A program made the translations under genes and the position numbers. 64,000 bases of DNA, from positions 327,024 to 391,023 of the forward strand of contig NZ_JABLSJ010000004.1 in NCBI RefSeq assembly GCF_013618635.1, read 5' to 3'. The DNA comes from Thalassobacillus sp. CUG 92003. Lineage in GTDB: Bacteria; Bacillota; Bacilli; Bacillales; Halobacillaceae. The first letter of the stretch is position 1. Each line of letters opens with the position of its first letter. The notes beneath the pieces are model-generated. The model saw only the letters and a program-made list of their open reading frames with translations, was not told where the DNA came from and did not search any database. Shown piece by piece: positions 8,934 through 17,051 of this stretch.

Positions 8934-9244
8934 ATGTTGGCGCTATTAATCAGCGTTTAATGATACGAATAGCAAACAAAAAAACCTCCCTCATTATGGA
9001 AGGTTTAAGCTTGTAGAGAACCCTCGTGTTCCTCTACATTTTTTTTTGTGCGCACGGGCAGGTGACTACCACACGTTCTCTGCGAACGAACGCCCGACTT
9101 TCCACGTGTAACCCACACTAACCCACACTGCTGAATCATGAGTCTCCCTCCTGAAGTCTTTGCAGTACGAAGTTTTTGGTGAGTTTAACGAGCTGAATAA
9201 AAGGAAAACGGTCACTATAACCTATTAGATGAGGAGGCACATTC
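8934..9244. other. Intergenic region between the two transporter genes
   Basis: It holds two hairpins that would end the permease transcript (8989-9005 and 9012-9047), a 10-bp direct tandem repeat (AACCCACACT twice, 9110-9129), and the ribosome site of the following gene. A TATAAC (9223-9228) suitable as a weak -10 lies near the end, but no good -35 was seen. No coding sequence was recognised. Confidence 0.6.
9012..9047 (+). terminator. Rho-independent terminator after the AzgA-like permease
   Basis: A TGTAGAG/CTCTACA stem (9012-9018 with 9032-9038) is followed by nine T residues. A second hairpin with AAACCT/AGGTTT arms lies just upstream. Confidence 0.8.
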
Positions 9245-10891
9245 GTGAAACAATCCGTATTGTCGATTTGGAACACATTATGGGAGATGCATGATAAGGC
9301 ACTGGATCTCTTACGTTTTTTTGCAAACGGTAACACTAATTGGAAGGATGATGCGAACCGGAACACTTCAGTTCAACAGGATGAGGGACAAAAAACACCG
9401 CGTCACTATGGAAGGCGCCAATTGATCGGGCTCATACTCGGACCGCTATTATTTATACTTGCGTTACTTTTTTTTCAGCCCGAAAATTTATCACCGGAAG
9501 GGCAAGCCGTATTAGCATCCACGCTATGGATTGCCACGTGGTGGATAAGTGAGGCCATCCCGATTCCGGCAACCTCATTATTACCCATCGTCTTGTTTCC
9601 GTTGACGGGAGCACTTGAAATCGGCCCGACGTCTTCGGCATATGGAAATGACATCATCTTTTTATTTATGGGGGGCTTTATCATCGCCCTGGCCATGGAA
9701 CGTTGGAATTTGCATAAACGTATCGCATTGACCATCATCACATGGATCGGTACAAGTACTGAACGCATTGTCTTAGGTTTCATGGTCGCAACAGGCTTCC
9801 TATCCATGTGGATTTCAAATACCGCAACCTCCATGATGATGGTACCCATCGGCCTCGCCATTATTTATCAAGTTTCCGAAGGCTTAAAGAACGATGAACA
9901 TATCGACACTTCACCGGAAAATTTCCCCTTTGGCAAAGCTTTGATGCTAGGTATCGCTTATTCCGCTTCCATTGGAGGATTGGGAACCTTAATCGGGACC
10001 CCTCCTAATACACTCTTCGCAGGCGCCGTTGACGAAATCTACAATATCGACATCTCATTTGCTAGATGGATGTTGTTCGGTGTTCCTATTGCGATCGTAT
10101 TTATAGCCATAGCCTGGTTCTACTTAGTGAAAATCGCATTTACGATGCAAGTCAAAGAATTGCCTGGAGGAAAGAAGGTAATAGAAGAAGAAAAACAATC
10201 TCTTGGGAAAATGGCACCTGAAGAAAAAGTTGTTCTCACTATTTTCACATTGACGTCTATTGCCTGGATTACGCGTTCGTTTTTCTTAGCTGAGATTAAT
10301 GAAGGAATCGATGATGCCGTCATTGCTATTACGGCTGCTATCACCTTGTTTGCCATACCTTCTCAACGATATAAAGGGGATGCGATCATGAATTGGGATA
10401 CAGCTAAGGGACTGCCGTGGGGCATTCTTCTCTTGTTTGGCGGCGGCCTTGCGATTGCAGCAGGGTTCGAGGAATCCGGACTGGCAAAATGGGCCGGTGA
10501 ACAATTAACAGTGCTGGAAAATGTTAATTTCTTCATAATTTTACTCGCGGTTATAGGTCTGGTGATATTCCTGACAGAAATCACTTCCAATACGGCAACA
10601 GCCTCGATGATCTTCCCGATTATGGCGTCGCTTGCAACAGCGATCAATGTGCATCCTTATAGTGTCATGATTGGGGCTGGGGTTGCAGCATCCTGTGCAT
10701 TTATGCTTCCGGTAGCCACTCCGCCTAACGCAGTAGTCTTCGGGTCGGGTTATTTACGCATGCCGGACATGGCTAAGGTTGGAATATGGTTGAATTTCAC
10801 AGCCATTATTGTGTTGGCACTCTTTATATACTTTTTAATGCCGCTTGTGTGGGGAATTGAATTAACTAACTTCCCTGAGGGATGGAAATAA
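9245..10891 (+). CDS. DASS-family sodium:dicarboxylate symporter (SdcS/CitT-like)
   Basis: A 548-residue divalent anion:sodium symporter. After a hydrophilic N-terminal extension of about 57 residues come roughly 11-12 membrane segments. Both family signature loops are present: ISNTATSMM (SNT at 191-193) and TSNTATASM (near 447), which bind sodium and the carboxylate. Members import succinate, malate, fumarate or citrate. The start is GTG at 9245 with GAGGAGG just upstream. The gene has its own strong bidirectional terminator and no operon partner. The N-terminal extension is longer than in typical family members, and its role is unknown. Confidence 0.88.
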   Translation: MKQSVLSIWNTLWEMHDKALDLLRFFANGNTNWKDDANRNTSVQQDEGQKTPRHYGRRQLIGLILGPLLFILALLFFQPENLSPEGQAVLASTLWIATWWISEAIPIPATSLLPIVLFPLTGALEIGPTSSAYGNDIIFLFMGGFIIALAMERWNLHKRIALTIITWIGTSTERIVLGFMVATGFLSMWISNTATSMMMVPIGLAIIYQVSEGLKNDEHIDTSPENFPFGKALMLGIAYSASIGGLGTLIGTPPNTLFAGAVDEIYNIDISFARWMLFGVPIAIVFIAIAWFYLVKIAFTMQVKELPGGKKVIEEEKQSLGKMAPEEKVVLTIFTLTSIAWITRSFFLAEINEGIDDAVIAITAAITLFAIPSQRYKGDAIMNWDTAKGLPWGILLLFGGGLAIAAGFEESGLAKWAGEQLTVLENVNFFIILLAVIGLVIFLTEITSNTATASMIFPIMASLATAINVHPYSVMIGAGVAASCAFMLPVATPPNAVVFGSGYLRMPDMAKVGIWLNFTAIIVLALFIYFLMPLVWGIELTNFPEGWK

Positions 10892-10959
10892 TAAACGAGT
10901 CAAGTTAACTCTCGTTGTTCATTTACAACAGCAATCAATGAGGTTGGGTCCAACCTAAA

Positions 10960-11015
10960 TAAAACACAAAAAATCCGAACATTTCGCTGAAATCGTTCGG
11001 ATTTTTTGTGTTTTA
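10960..11015. terminator. Long bidirectional terminator after the DASS symporter
   Basis: The arms at 10960-10985 and 10989-11015 form a stem of about 25 bp with one bulged base and a 3-base loop. The A-rich outer part of the left arm and T-rich outer part of the right arm give a T-tract in either direction. Confidence 0.85.
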
Positions 11016-11292
11016 GGGGGGTGTCCAATGACCGCTCCGTCAAAACACTTCGCTTACATGACAACACTCCCCTCAAAGGTAGCCCATATTTAAAACATAC
11101 TTTATAGCCTGGCAGTCAAGCTGCTTGATAATTAGCTTTTCATGATACAGGTACACTTTCCCTCCTGTTGAAATATACATAAAGAAAATGACTCAAAATT
11201 TTTGATTCTGGTCATTTTAGAACTTTCTCATATTTTACATTCAGTTGCATTTCTTACAGCATAATATTTCAAAAATTATGCGGATTCACTAT

Positions 11293-11320
11293 ACCCATAA
11301 TTCATTCTAATCATATGCTA
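11293..11320 (+). promoter_or_regulatory. Sigma-K-like promoter of the cysteine-rich protein gene
   Basis: A -10 matching CATANNNTA exactly (CATATGCTA, 11312-11320) lies 17 bases after an AC (11293-11294) in the -35 position. This is the consensus for the late mother-cell sigma factor. The start point would lie near 11327, about 36 bases before the ATG. Confidence 0.6.
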
Positions 11321-11362
11321 CAAGTGTAAGAAATCAACCCTAATTAGGAGGTGTTTGCAAAC

Positions 11363-12004
11363 ATGCAAGCAAACAATTTAAACGGGGGTCAAGAACTCCT
11401 GTGTATTAACACATCTAAAGTTTATGATTGGATTCTTAACGAGGCGTCATTTGATTTGACGCTAGTTGATGAAGATCTGCCAACCGTTGATGAGGAAACC
11501 ATAACATGTGACGATATCATCGGGCCCGTTACATGTGAAGTAGCACCAACGGATCCAGATAACCCAATCGACGTATTGAGTCGTGAAGATCGCCCATTCG
11601 TTATTGATGGAGCCGAAATCACACTGCAACTTGTAACAGTCCGTAAAAACTTCACCGTTACGTTTTCTTTCCCAACTGCAGATGGCGTCGTTGAGCTTCC
11701 TCTTGACTTCTCCCGCTGTGAACAATTCATCTTGTGTGCGCCAACAGGTACTGAGATTGAAGTCTCTTACACGGATCTAGATTGCTTTATCTGTACGTTT
11801 GACTGTGATGAAGTTGACGACACGTTCGACGCCCTAGTTACAGTTCGATTGTGCCAAAGCATTCAGTCTACGTTCCCTGTAACACTTGAATTAGTAGCGG
11901 ATTTCTGTCAACCAAGAGATATCCTTCCTACTCCTGCTTGTCCGACTCCTACTATGCCGCCACAATGCCCGGTCCTTTTCCCGAATAACGGCACTGGAGA
12001 CTAA
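11363..12004 (+). CDS. Cysteine-rich acidic protein, putative spore surface protein
   Basis: 213 residues, strongly acidic, with 12 cysteines spread over the chain (C14 in ELLCINTSKVYDW, C49, C58, then pairs such as SRC..ILC and DCFICTFDC) and a proline/cysteine-rich tail (PACPTPTMPPQCP). No signal peptide or membrane segment is seen. The middle looks like beta-strand-rich repeats (ITLQLVTV, FTVTFSF, EIEVSYTDL). I do not recognise a characterised family. The combination of cysteine richness, no export signal, a sigma-K-like promoter and the adjoining glycan genes suggests a coat, crust or exosporium component cross-linked by disulfides. The ATG at 11363 is preferred to the GTG at 11351, which overlaps the TAGGAGG ribosome site. 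It is monocistronic with its own terminator. Confidence 0.7.
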   Translation: MQANNLNGGQELLCINTSKVYDWILNEASFDLTLVDEDLPTVDEETITCDDIIGPVTCEVAPTDPDNPIDVLSREDRPFVIDGAEITLQLVTVRKNFTVTFSFPTADGVVELPLDFSRCEQFILCAPTGTEIEVSYTDLDCFICTFDCDEVDDTFDALVTVRLCQSIQSTFPVTLELVADFCQPRDILPTPACPTPTMPPQCPVLFPNNGTGD

Positions 12005-12037
12005 ACAGAGATGAGATGTAATACGCCAGAATGATCC

Positions 12038-12074
12038 AGGCTTATCGAGACTTTCTCGATAAGCCTATTTTTTT
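12038..12074 (+). terminator. Rho-independent terminator after the cysteine-rich protein gene
   Basis: A perfect 13-bp stem (AGGCTTATCGAGA with its complement, loop CTT) is followed by ATTTTTTT. It also separates this gene from the convergent neuC-like gene. Confidence 0.92.
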
Positions 12075-12121
12075 GTATCATGCTTTATCTAGTCTAGAAG
12101 GCACCTTTCTTGGTGAACGTC

Positions 12122-13246
12122 CTATCCAAAGAGCCTTGATTTTATTTCCTGGACGATTACGTCACGGGGAGAGTCGAGTACATCATACGGGTTTGCAAAC
12201 TGAACAGGAGACTGGCTTAAGACTATTTTTAATGTCTGATGGATGTGCCGTTTGTCATAATCAACGTCCCAGACGTGAGTGCCTCGTTCACGGCTTTTCT
12301 GCCTGTTCCCTACATTGATGAAGGGTAGATTGAAAAACGGCGCTTCTATTATGCCACTGCTGCTATTGCCGATCAGCACATCAACATTAGCCAATAAAAA
12401 CAAGTAATCATCAGGAGATAGTGTCTCCACATACGTTACATCCTTATAATACGACAGCATTTCATGAATACACGACGTGAACGTCTCTCCGCCTGCGTCA
12501 CTATTGCTTCCTAAAATGAATAACTGGAGACCATCGAATGGGATGAGCGCCTGCAGGACATGATTAATCTGCTCTTCAAAGGGAAGCGACTCTTTCGAAT
12601 CTGGATGCATCACGACTAAAACCCTTTGTTTATCTTCAGCTATCTTAAACGCTTGCTTCCAGCCCTTTATTTTTTCAGCCGTTGCACTGGTGACATTAAC
12701 GATATCGTGTTTTCGTAACGAGCCTGTTGTTACAATACACGATCCTTCGATACCCATGGCGATCAGGCGTTGCTTTGATTGATGGGTACTTACAAAATGA
12801 ACATGGGATAATTTCGAAATGGCATGTCGAATCGCATCATCGGCCGATCCAGATTGTTCCCCGCCGTGCAGGTGGAAGGTCATGATGTTTTGATAATGAG
12901 CAGAGATGGCCGCAGCAAGCATTTCTCCTCTGTCACCGAGCACTAATATGCCATCCGGCGTAAACTGCTCCAGAATAGAGGAGAAGTACAATAGGGCCGT
13001 ACCTACCGACTGTGACATGGCACACGTTGAATCTCCTTTGTATAATATCGAGGGGCTAGCAATGATTTCAAAGCCATCTTTTCTTATCCCCTCCACAGTA
13101 GATCCGTATTCTTTCAAAACATGCATCCCTGTTACAACAAGCTGTAATCGAATGTTCTCCTCCTGTTGCAACTTTAATAACAGCGGCCGGTATATGCCAT
13201 AATCAGCCCGTGTCCCCGTAAAACATATGATGTGTTTAGCTGTCAT
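12122..13246 (-). CDS. Hydrolysing UDP-N-acetylglucosamine (or 4-acetamido derivative) 2-epimerase, NeuC/LegG-like
   Basis: This 374-residue GT-B-fold epimerase starts FTGTRADYGIYRPLL, the typical NeuC/LegG N-terminus (TGTRADYG). Further landmarks are VLGDRGEMLAAA, HLHGGEQSGSADDAIRHAISKL and the C-terminal GNSSSGIIEAP. It would hydrolyse a UDP-sugar with inversion at C2 to give ManNAc or, in the legionaminic route, 2,4-diacetamido-2,4,6-trideoxymannose. The start overlaps the neuB-like stop by 1 base (TGATG), so the genes are coupled. It is the last gene of the minus-strand aminotransferase-neuB-neuC unit. The presence of dehydratase and aminotransferase genes nearby favours the LegG assignment; this is inference. 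Confidence 0.88.
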   Translation of the reverse strand: MTAKHIICFTGTRADYGIYRPLLLKLQQEENIRLQLVVTGMHVLKEYGSTVEGIRKDGFEIIASPSILYKGDSTCAMSQSVGTALLYFSSILEQFTPDGILVLGDRGEMLAAAISAHYQNIMTFHLHGGEQSGSADDAIRHAISKLSHVHFVSTHQSKQRLIAMGIEGSCIVTTGSLRKHDIVNVTSATAEKIKGWKQAFKIAEDKQRVLVVMHPDSKESLPFEEQINHVLQALIPFDGLQLFILGSNSDAGGETFTSCIHEMLSYYKDVTYVETLSPDDYLFLLANVDVLIGNSSSGIIEAPFFNLPFINVGNRQKSRERGTHVWDVDYDKRHIHQTLKIVLSQSPVQFANPYDVLDSPRDVIVQEIKSRLFG

Positions 13247-14292
13247 CAGTCATCCTTTCTGTGAAGATCTTCCCAGTACACCGGTTCACCCTGTGCTTTG
13301 CTCCGCTTTAGTGCAGAGCCGAGTACAGCTTGGTAATCACTTGTTTCGATTCCTTTATTCGGGCGGAGGTACATGACGTCTTTTTCAGTAAGTCTATGAT
13401 TGACCGGCAAGTCGGCAGCTGCATAAATGCCACGTCGTACAGCCGCTTTCGTATTCATTTCGGAAGGCGTGACATGTTTAACCCCGCTTCCGAGTGCGGT
13501 TTCAATTCGCCTGATCCCTTTCACCATTCGGGTGAATTCTTCCGGAATCAACGATGCTGCGTGATCCGGACCATCCAGGTTCCGATCAAGTGTGAGGTGT
13601 TTTTCTATGATTTTGGCCCCAAGTGCCGTCGCAGCAAAAGGAACGTCACAACCAAGAGAATGGTCCGAGTAGCCGACGATGCAATTGAATGTGCTCTTTA
13701 ATTTCTCGAGCACTAGCAAATGGAGGTCCTTATATGGTGCGGGATAAGCTGAGGTACAATGAAGCAAAGCGAATGGTGTGTCAGTCGGGAGGATGGAAAC
13801 CATGGCTTTGATTTCCTCCAGAGTGGCCATCCCCGTTGACAGGATGAGAGGCTTTTTATAGGAAGCAAGATGCTTGATCAAGGGGTAATGCGTCAAATCA
13901 CCACTTCCTACTTTGTAGGCTGGTACCCCGAGTTGCTCAAGTCGTTGCGCACTCTCAATATCGAACGGCGTTGATAGAAAAATAAGCCCAACCTTATCAC
14001 AATAAGCTTTCACTTCAACAAACTGGGCAGCAGTCAATTGATAGTGTTCGAGCATCTCCTTTTGACTCGTGAAACCTGCTTCTTTTTGATAATCGGCAAC
14101 ATCCCCCTCAGCTGTCACGAGACTCTCTGCCTGATATGTTTGGAATTTAACGGCATTTGCACCCGCGTCTTTCGCCCGCTTTATCAGTTGCTTGGCAAGG
14201 GACACCGAACCATTATGATTAATCCCTATTTCTGCAATTATAAAAACCGGGTGATGCTCACTGATTGTGTTATCTGCTATTTGAAAAGTCAT
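13246..14292 (-). CDS. N-acetylneuraminate/legionaminate synthase, NeuB/LegI-like
   Basis: 348 residues with a TIM-barrel NeuB domain and a C-terminal SAF (antifreeze-like) domain from about residue 285. Landmarks are PVFIIAEIGINHNG, GANAVKFQTYQ, FLSTPFD, HCTSAYPAP, GYSDHSLG and KIIEKHLTLD. The family condenses phosphoenolpyruvate with a 2-acetamido-mannose derivative to make a nine-carbon acidic sugar. B. subtilis has a homologue, SpsE, in its spore polysaccharide operon. AAAGGAG precedes the ATG. It follows the aminotransferase gene by 79 bases and is coupled to the neuC-like gene. Whether the product is sialic, legionaminic or another nonulosonic acid cannot be decided from this protein alone. 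Confidence 0.92.
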   Translation of the reverse strand: MTFQIADNTISEHHPVFIIAEIGINHNGSVSLAKQLIKRAKDAGANAVKFQTYQAESLVTAEGDVADYQKEAGFTSQKEMLEHYQLTAAQFVEVKAYCDKVGLIFLSTPFDIESAQRLEQLGVPAYKVGSGDLTHYPLIKHLASYKKPLILSTGMATLEEIKAMVSILPTDTPFALLHCTSAYPAPYKDLHLLVLEKLKSTFNCIVGYSDHSLGCDVPFAATALGAKIIEKHLTLDRNLDGPDHAASLIPEEFTRMVKGIRRIETALGSGVKHVTPSEMNTKAAVRRGIYAAADLPVNHRLTEKDVMYLRPNKGIETSDYQAVLGSALKRSKAQGEPVYWEDLHRKDD

Positions 14293-14371
14293 GCCTAAGC
14301 TCCTTTTATGAAGAATTAGTGATGTACACCCCTTTCTGCCTCCTTAGTTATATATGCGCCATCACTAAAGC

Positions 14372-15481
14372 CTACGTTTTAAGGGCGCGACTTAATGTGT
14401 CAATAACCTTCGCTTGGTCTGTCTGCGTTAAATTCGTATAGAATGGAATCGCTAATGTCCGTTCTGACATGGCCTCACTGTGAGGAAAACTGCCTTTCGG
14501 GTAGCCGAACTTTTTTTGAAAACTTGGCTGCAGATGAATAGATGGAAAATAGGGCTTTGCTTGCACATCATGGTCAGAAAGATACTGAATAACTGCCTGC
14601 CTCGATTTCGATTCAGGCAGAATGACAATGAACACAAACCAACTGATTTTACAATTCGAATCAATCAGTGGCGTGGTAACAGCGAGCTTATATCGGGAGA
14701 GGAGTGTGAAATAATGCTGGGCCACGCGTTCTCTTCTTTGCAAAATACTGTCAAGCCGTTCCATCTGGCCGACTCCGACTGCAGCCTGTAATTCGGACAT
14801 CCGGTAGTTATAACCGATATGGTCATGTTCAAGCCATGCACTGCTGGCGTTTCTCCCTTGATTACGCAAGGCGGAAGCTATTTCATAAATATCCTCCCGG
14901 TTGGTTACAAGCACGCCGCCTTCTCCGGTTGTTATTTGTTTATTTGGATAAAATGCATAAACGCCCACGTCACCAATCAAGCCAGCTGGGGTTCCTTTCC
15001 ATTCTGCTCCTATTGCTTCGCAAGCATCTTCGATCACAACTAAATGATGCTGTTTAGCAATGGCCATAATGGCATCCATGTTGCATGGCTGACCAAAAAT
15101 ATGTACGACTAATAGGGCTTTCGTTTTGGATGTGATAGAGCGTTCAATCAGAGAAGGATCTAAATTGAGTGTCAGAGGGTCAATATCGATGAATACCGGT
15201 TTCACTCCTTCATAAACGAGGCAATTACCTGAAGCAATGAAGCTGTATGGCGTGGTGATCACTTCATCTCCTTCTGTAAGCCCGAGCGATTTAACCGCCA
15301 CATGCAATGCACTGGTTCCACTGTTCATCGCAACAGCAAAACGAGCGTGGAAACGATCTATGAAGGCACGTTCGAATTGCTCTGTCTTCTTCCCCATGCT
15401 TAACTGACCAGAATCTAGAACGTCCTGCACATACTGTTTTTCGAGCGAGGTTATATCAGGTTTTGACAAAGGGATCATCAT
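14372..15481 (-). CDS. DegT/DnrJ/EryC1 sugar aminotransferase (LegC/SpsC-like)
   Basis: This 369-residue PLP-dependent aminotransferase would act on a 4-keto sugar nucleotide. PLP-site features are MNSGTSALH (53-60), EDACEAIGA (D152 contacts the pyridine nitrogen) and FYPNKQITTGEGG, with K181 as the Schiff-base lysine. It would aminate the 4-keto product of the dehydratase encoded divergently at 16008-17051, the second step of the legionaminic-type pathway. The ATG at 15479-15481 is preceded by GGGAGGACG, which decides the start over one 16 codons upstream. It is the first gene of the minus-strand operon. B. subtilis SpsC in the spore crust operon is a family relative. Confidence 0.9.
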   Translation of the reverse strand: MMIPLSKPDITSLEKQYVQDVLDSGQLSMGKKTEQFERAFIDRFHARFAVAMNSGTSALHVAVKSLGLTEGDEVITTPYSFIASGNCLVYEGVKPVFIDIDPLTLNLDPSLIERSITSKTKALLVVHIFGQPCNMDAIMAIAKQHHLVVIEDACEAIGAEWKGTPAGLIGDVGVYAFYPNKQITTGEGGVLVTNREDIYEIASALRNQGRNASSAWLEHDHIGYNYRMSELQAAVGVGQMERLDSILQRRERVAQHYFTLLSRYKLAVTTPLIDSNCKISWFVFIVILPESKSRQAVIQYLSDHDVQAKPYFPSIHLQPSFQKKFGYPKGSFPHSEAMSERTLAIPFYTNLTQTDQAKVIDTLSRALKT

Positions 15482-15539
15482 AATCGTCCTCCCTTGTGGC
15501 TGATGAAATGTCCTGGAGTACGCCAACATCCACTATAAA

Positions 15540-15548
15540 TAATCTATG
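15540..15548 (-). promoter_or_regulatory. Sigma-K-like -10 element of the aminotransferase-neuB-neuC operon
   Basis: On the minus strand it reads CATAGATTA, an exact CATANNNTA match, about 60 bases before the aminotransferase ATG. No AC stands at the expected -35 distance (the nearest is 13 bases away), so support is partial. Confidence 0.35.
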
Positions 15549-15768
15549 ACAGGCACTGGTCGTCTTAGAAGCTGCATCAGCGTTTTTTTTCGTTAAGCAG
15601 GTGATTCAGCCATAAGGAGAGGATTGTGGGAAGACGGGAATTGGAGGTTGAGGGAAATATCCTAGCCGCTAAAACACGGGAGCTGGATAATGCATGTAAT
15701 AGAATAGGTTTTCTATCTAGAAAGCCTTTCTTGCCCCATCCCATGGATGCAGTGAAGAAGAGAAGGAC

Positions 15769-15823
15769 AAACGACCTTCACGATACAAGACGTCATCCGT
15801 CGGTTGTATCGTGAAGGTCGTTT
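15769..15823. repeat. Perfect 20-bp inverted repeat
   Basis: The arm at 15769-15788 (AAACGACCTTCACGATACAA) is matched by its exact complement at 15804-15823, with a 15-base loop. There is no clear T-tract. It lies between the two divergent operons and downstream of neither, so it is not an obvious terminator of a recognised gene. Confidence 0.85.
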
Positions 15824-15960
15824 ACTGCATAACACTTACTGCCCTATCAACTATGGGTTAAATGCCACATCCATCTGGACATTTATCACAAACCTATGCC
15901 CTTTTTACGTTAAATCCCTGTATTATAGGCCGCTTACTGATTCAACGCTCTGTCTATCGT

Positions 15961-15969
15961 CATAAATTA
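15961..15969 (+). promoter_or_regulatory. Sigma-K-like -10 element of the dehydratase operon
   Basis: CATAAATTA matches CATANNNTA exactly and lies 38 bases before the dehydratase ATG. The nearest upstream AC is 14 bases away rather than 16-17, so the -35 is imperfect. Confidence 0.4.
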
Positions 15970-16007
15970 ACTATTAGAACTCTCATAAGAATAGAGGTGT
16001 AAGTCTG

Positions 16008-17051
16008 ATGGTCAATCACAACGATTTAAAAAAATACTTTAAAAATCAAAATATATTAGTAACCGGCGGCACTGGCTCCATCGGACAGTGTATCGTTTCG
16101 TCATTACTAAACTATGAACCGAAGAAACTGATCATTTTTAGTAAAGACGACAGCAATCAATATTTAATGAAACAAAAATATATGCATCATCCTAATGTCT
16201 TTTTCCATTTAGGGGATATTCGTGAGTATGAGGCTGTGGAGTATATAACGAGAGGCATCGACATGGTCTTTCACGTGGCAGCACTCAAACAAGTCCCTGT
16301 GTGCGAGGAGCATCCTTTTGAAGCAATTAAAACCAATGTTATGGGCAGTGAAAATGTCATAAAGTCGTGTATTTTGAATAAGGTGAAAAAAGTTGTCAAT
16401 ATCAGTACGGATAAAGCCGTCAACCCGTCAAATACCATGGGGGCGACGAAACTGCTTTCAGAAAAATTATTTTTGAATGCGAATACTAAATTGAATAATG
16501 ACCAGACTCAGTTTTGCTCTGTCCGATTCGGCAACGTGTTGAACTCAAGGGGGTCTGTTATTCCGTTATTTTTGAAACAAGCTCAGTCGGGTGAGTCATT
16601 AACCGTAACTGAATCCAGTATGACCAGATTCATCATGACGATAACGGAAGCAGCGGAATTGACGTTGAAATCAGCCTATTATGCCAATGGCGGTGAAACT
16701 TTCATATTTAAAATGAAATCTTTGAATATCCTCATGCTCGCTGAAGCGATTCGAACCTTTTATAAAGATAAAGGAAAATCACTCCCCTCTGTTAAACAGA
16801 TTGGTAAAAGAGCTGGCGAGAAACTGTACGAAGAGCTTATTTATGCGCATGAATTCGAGCGCGTGGTCGAAGATCCTGAACTTTATGTCATTCTTCCGGA
16901 TTCTGTTGATTCGTTTCTTCATTTTAAACGAAACACCGCCCCAAAATTTCGTTCAGATCAAGTGGAGCTTTTGCAAGAAAGCGACATCATAAGTATATTA
17001 ACTGTTATTGATGAGGAAGGGAGGGGGGACACTGGTGCAACTAAAAACTAA
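16008..17051 (+). CDS. Sugar-nucleotide 4,6-dehydratase (CapD/PglF/LegB-type SDR)
   Basis: A 347-residue short-chain dehydrogenase/reductase. The NAD(P)-binding loop is GGTGSIG (20-26). The active-site stretch has STDKAVNP (133-140) and MGATK (144-148). Methionine replaces the usual SDR tyrosine, as in the large CapD/WbpM/PglF dehydratases, whereas the small PseB/FlaA1 type keeps tyrosine. It would convert UDP- (or GDP-) GlcNAc to the 4-keto-6-deoxy sugar, the entry step to bacillosamine-, legionaminic- or pseudaminic-type sugars. The Met favours a retaining, LegB-like enzyme; this is inference. GAGGTG precedes the ATG by 8 bases. The next gene overlaps its 3' end by 17 bases. Confidence 0.88.
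   Translation: MVNHNDLKKYFKNQNILVTGGTGSIGQCIVSSLLNYEPKKLIIFSKDDSNQYLMKQKYMHHPNVFFHLGDIREYEAVEYITRGIDMVFHVAALKQVPVCEEHPFEAIKTNVMGSENVIKSCILNKVKKVVNISTDKAVNPSNTMGATKLLSEKLFLNANTKLNNDQTQFCSVRFGNVLNSRGSVIPLFLKQAQSGESLTVTESSMTRFIMTITEAAELTLKSAYYANGGETFIFKMKSLNILMLAEAIRTFYKDKGKSLPSVKQIGKRAGEKLYEELIYAHEFERVVEDPELYVILPDSVDSFLHFKRNTAPKFRSDQVELLQESDIISILTVIDEEGRGDTGATKN

Larger units (their letters stand above)
10892..11362. other. Intergenic region with terminators and a sporulation promoter
   Basis: It contains a perfect 7-bp inverted repeat (AGGTTGG/CCAACCT, 10941-10956), a very long terminator hairpin (10960-11015), an AT-rich stretch with a small inverted repeat (GCATAAT/ATTATGC, 11259-11281), and a sigma-K-like promoter at 11293-11320. 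A second isolated CATANNNTA match lies at 11229-11237. No coding sequence was recognised. Confidence 0.6.
15482..16007. other. Divergent intergenic region of the glycan island
   Basis: It contains CATANNNTA -10 matches facing each way (15540-15548 minus, 15961-15969 plus), a small hairpin (GGTTTTCT/AGAAAGCC, 15706-15725) and a perfect 20-bp inverted repeat (15769-15823). A 62-codon open frame at 15626-15814 begins with GTG after an AAGGAGAGG site, but it runs into the inverted repeat and resembles no protein I know. The region may carry a structured RNA or a gene remnant. Confidence 0.5.

Noticed and set aside
9110..9129. Short tandem repeat as a CRISPR remnant
   Set aside because: Two adjacent copies of 10 bases with no spacers and no cas genes.
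15626..15814. Small ORF with GTG start and a nearby AAGGAGAGG
   Set aside because: The composition is not protein-like, it ends within the perfect inverted repeat, and no relative comes to mind.
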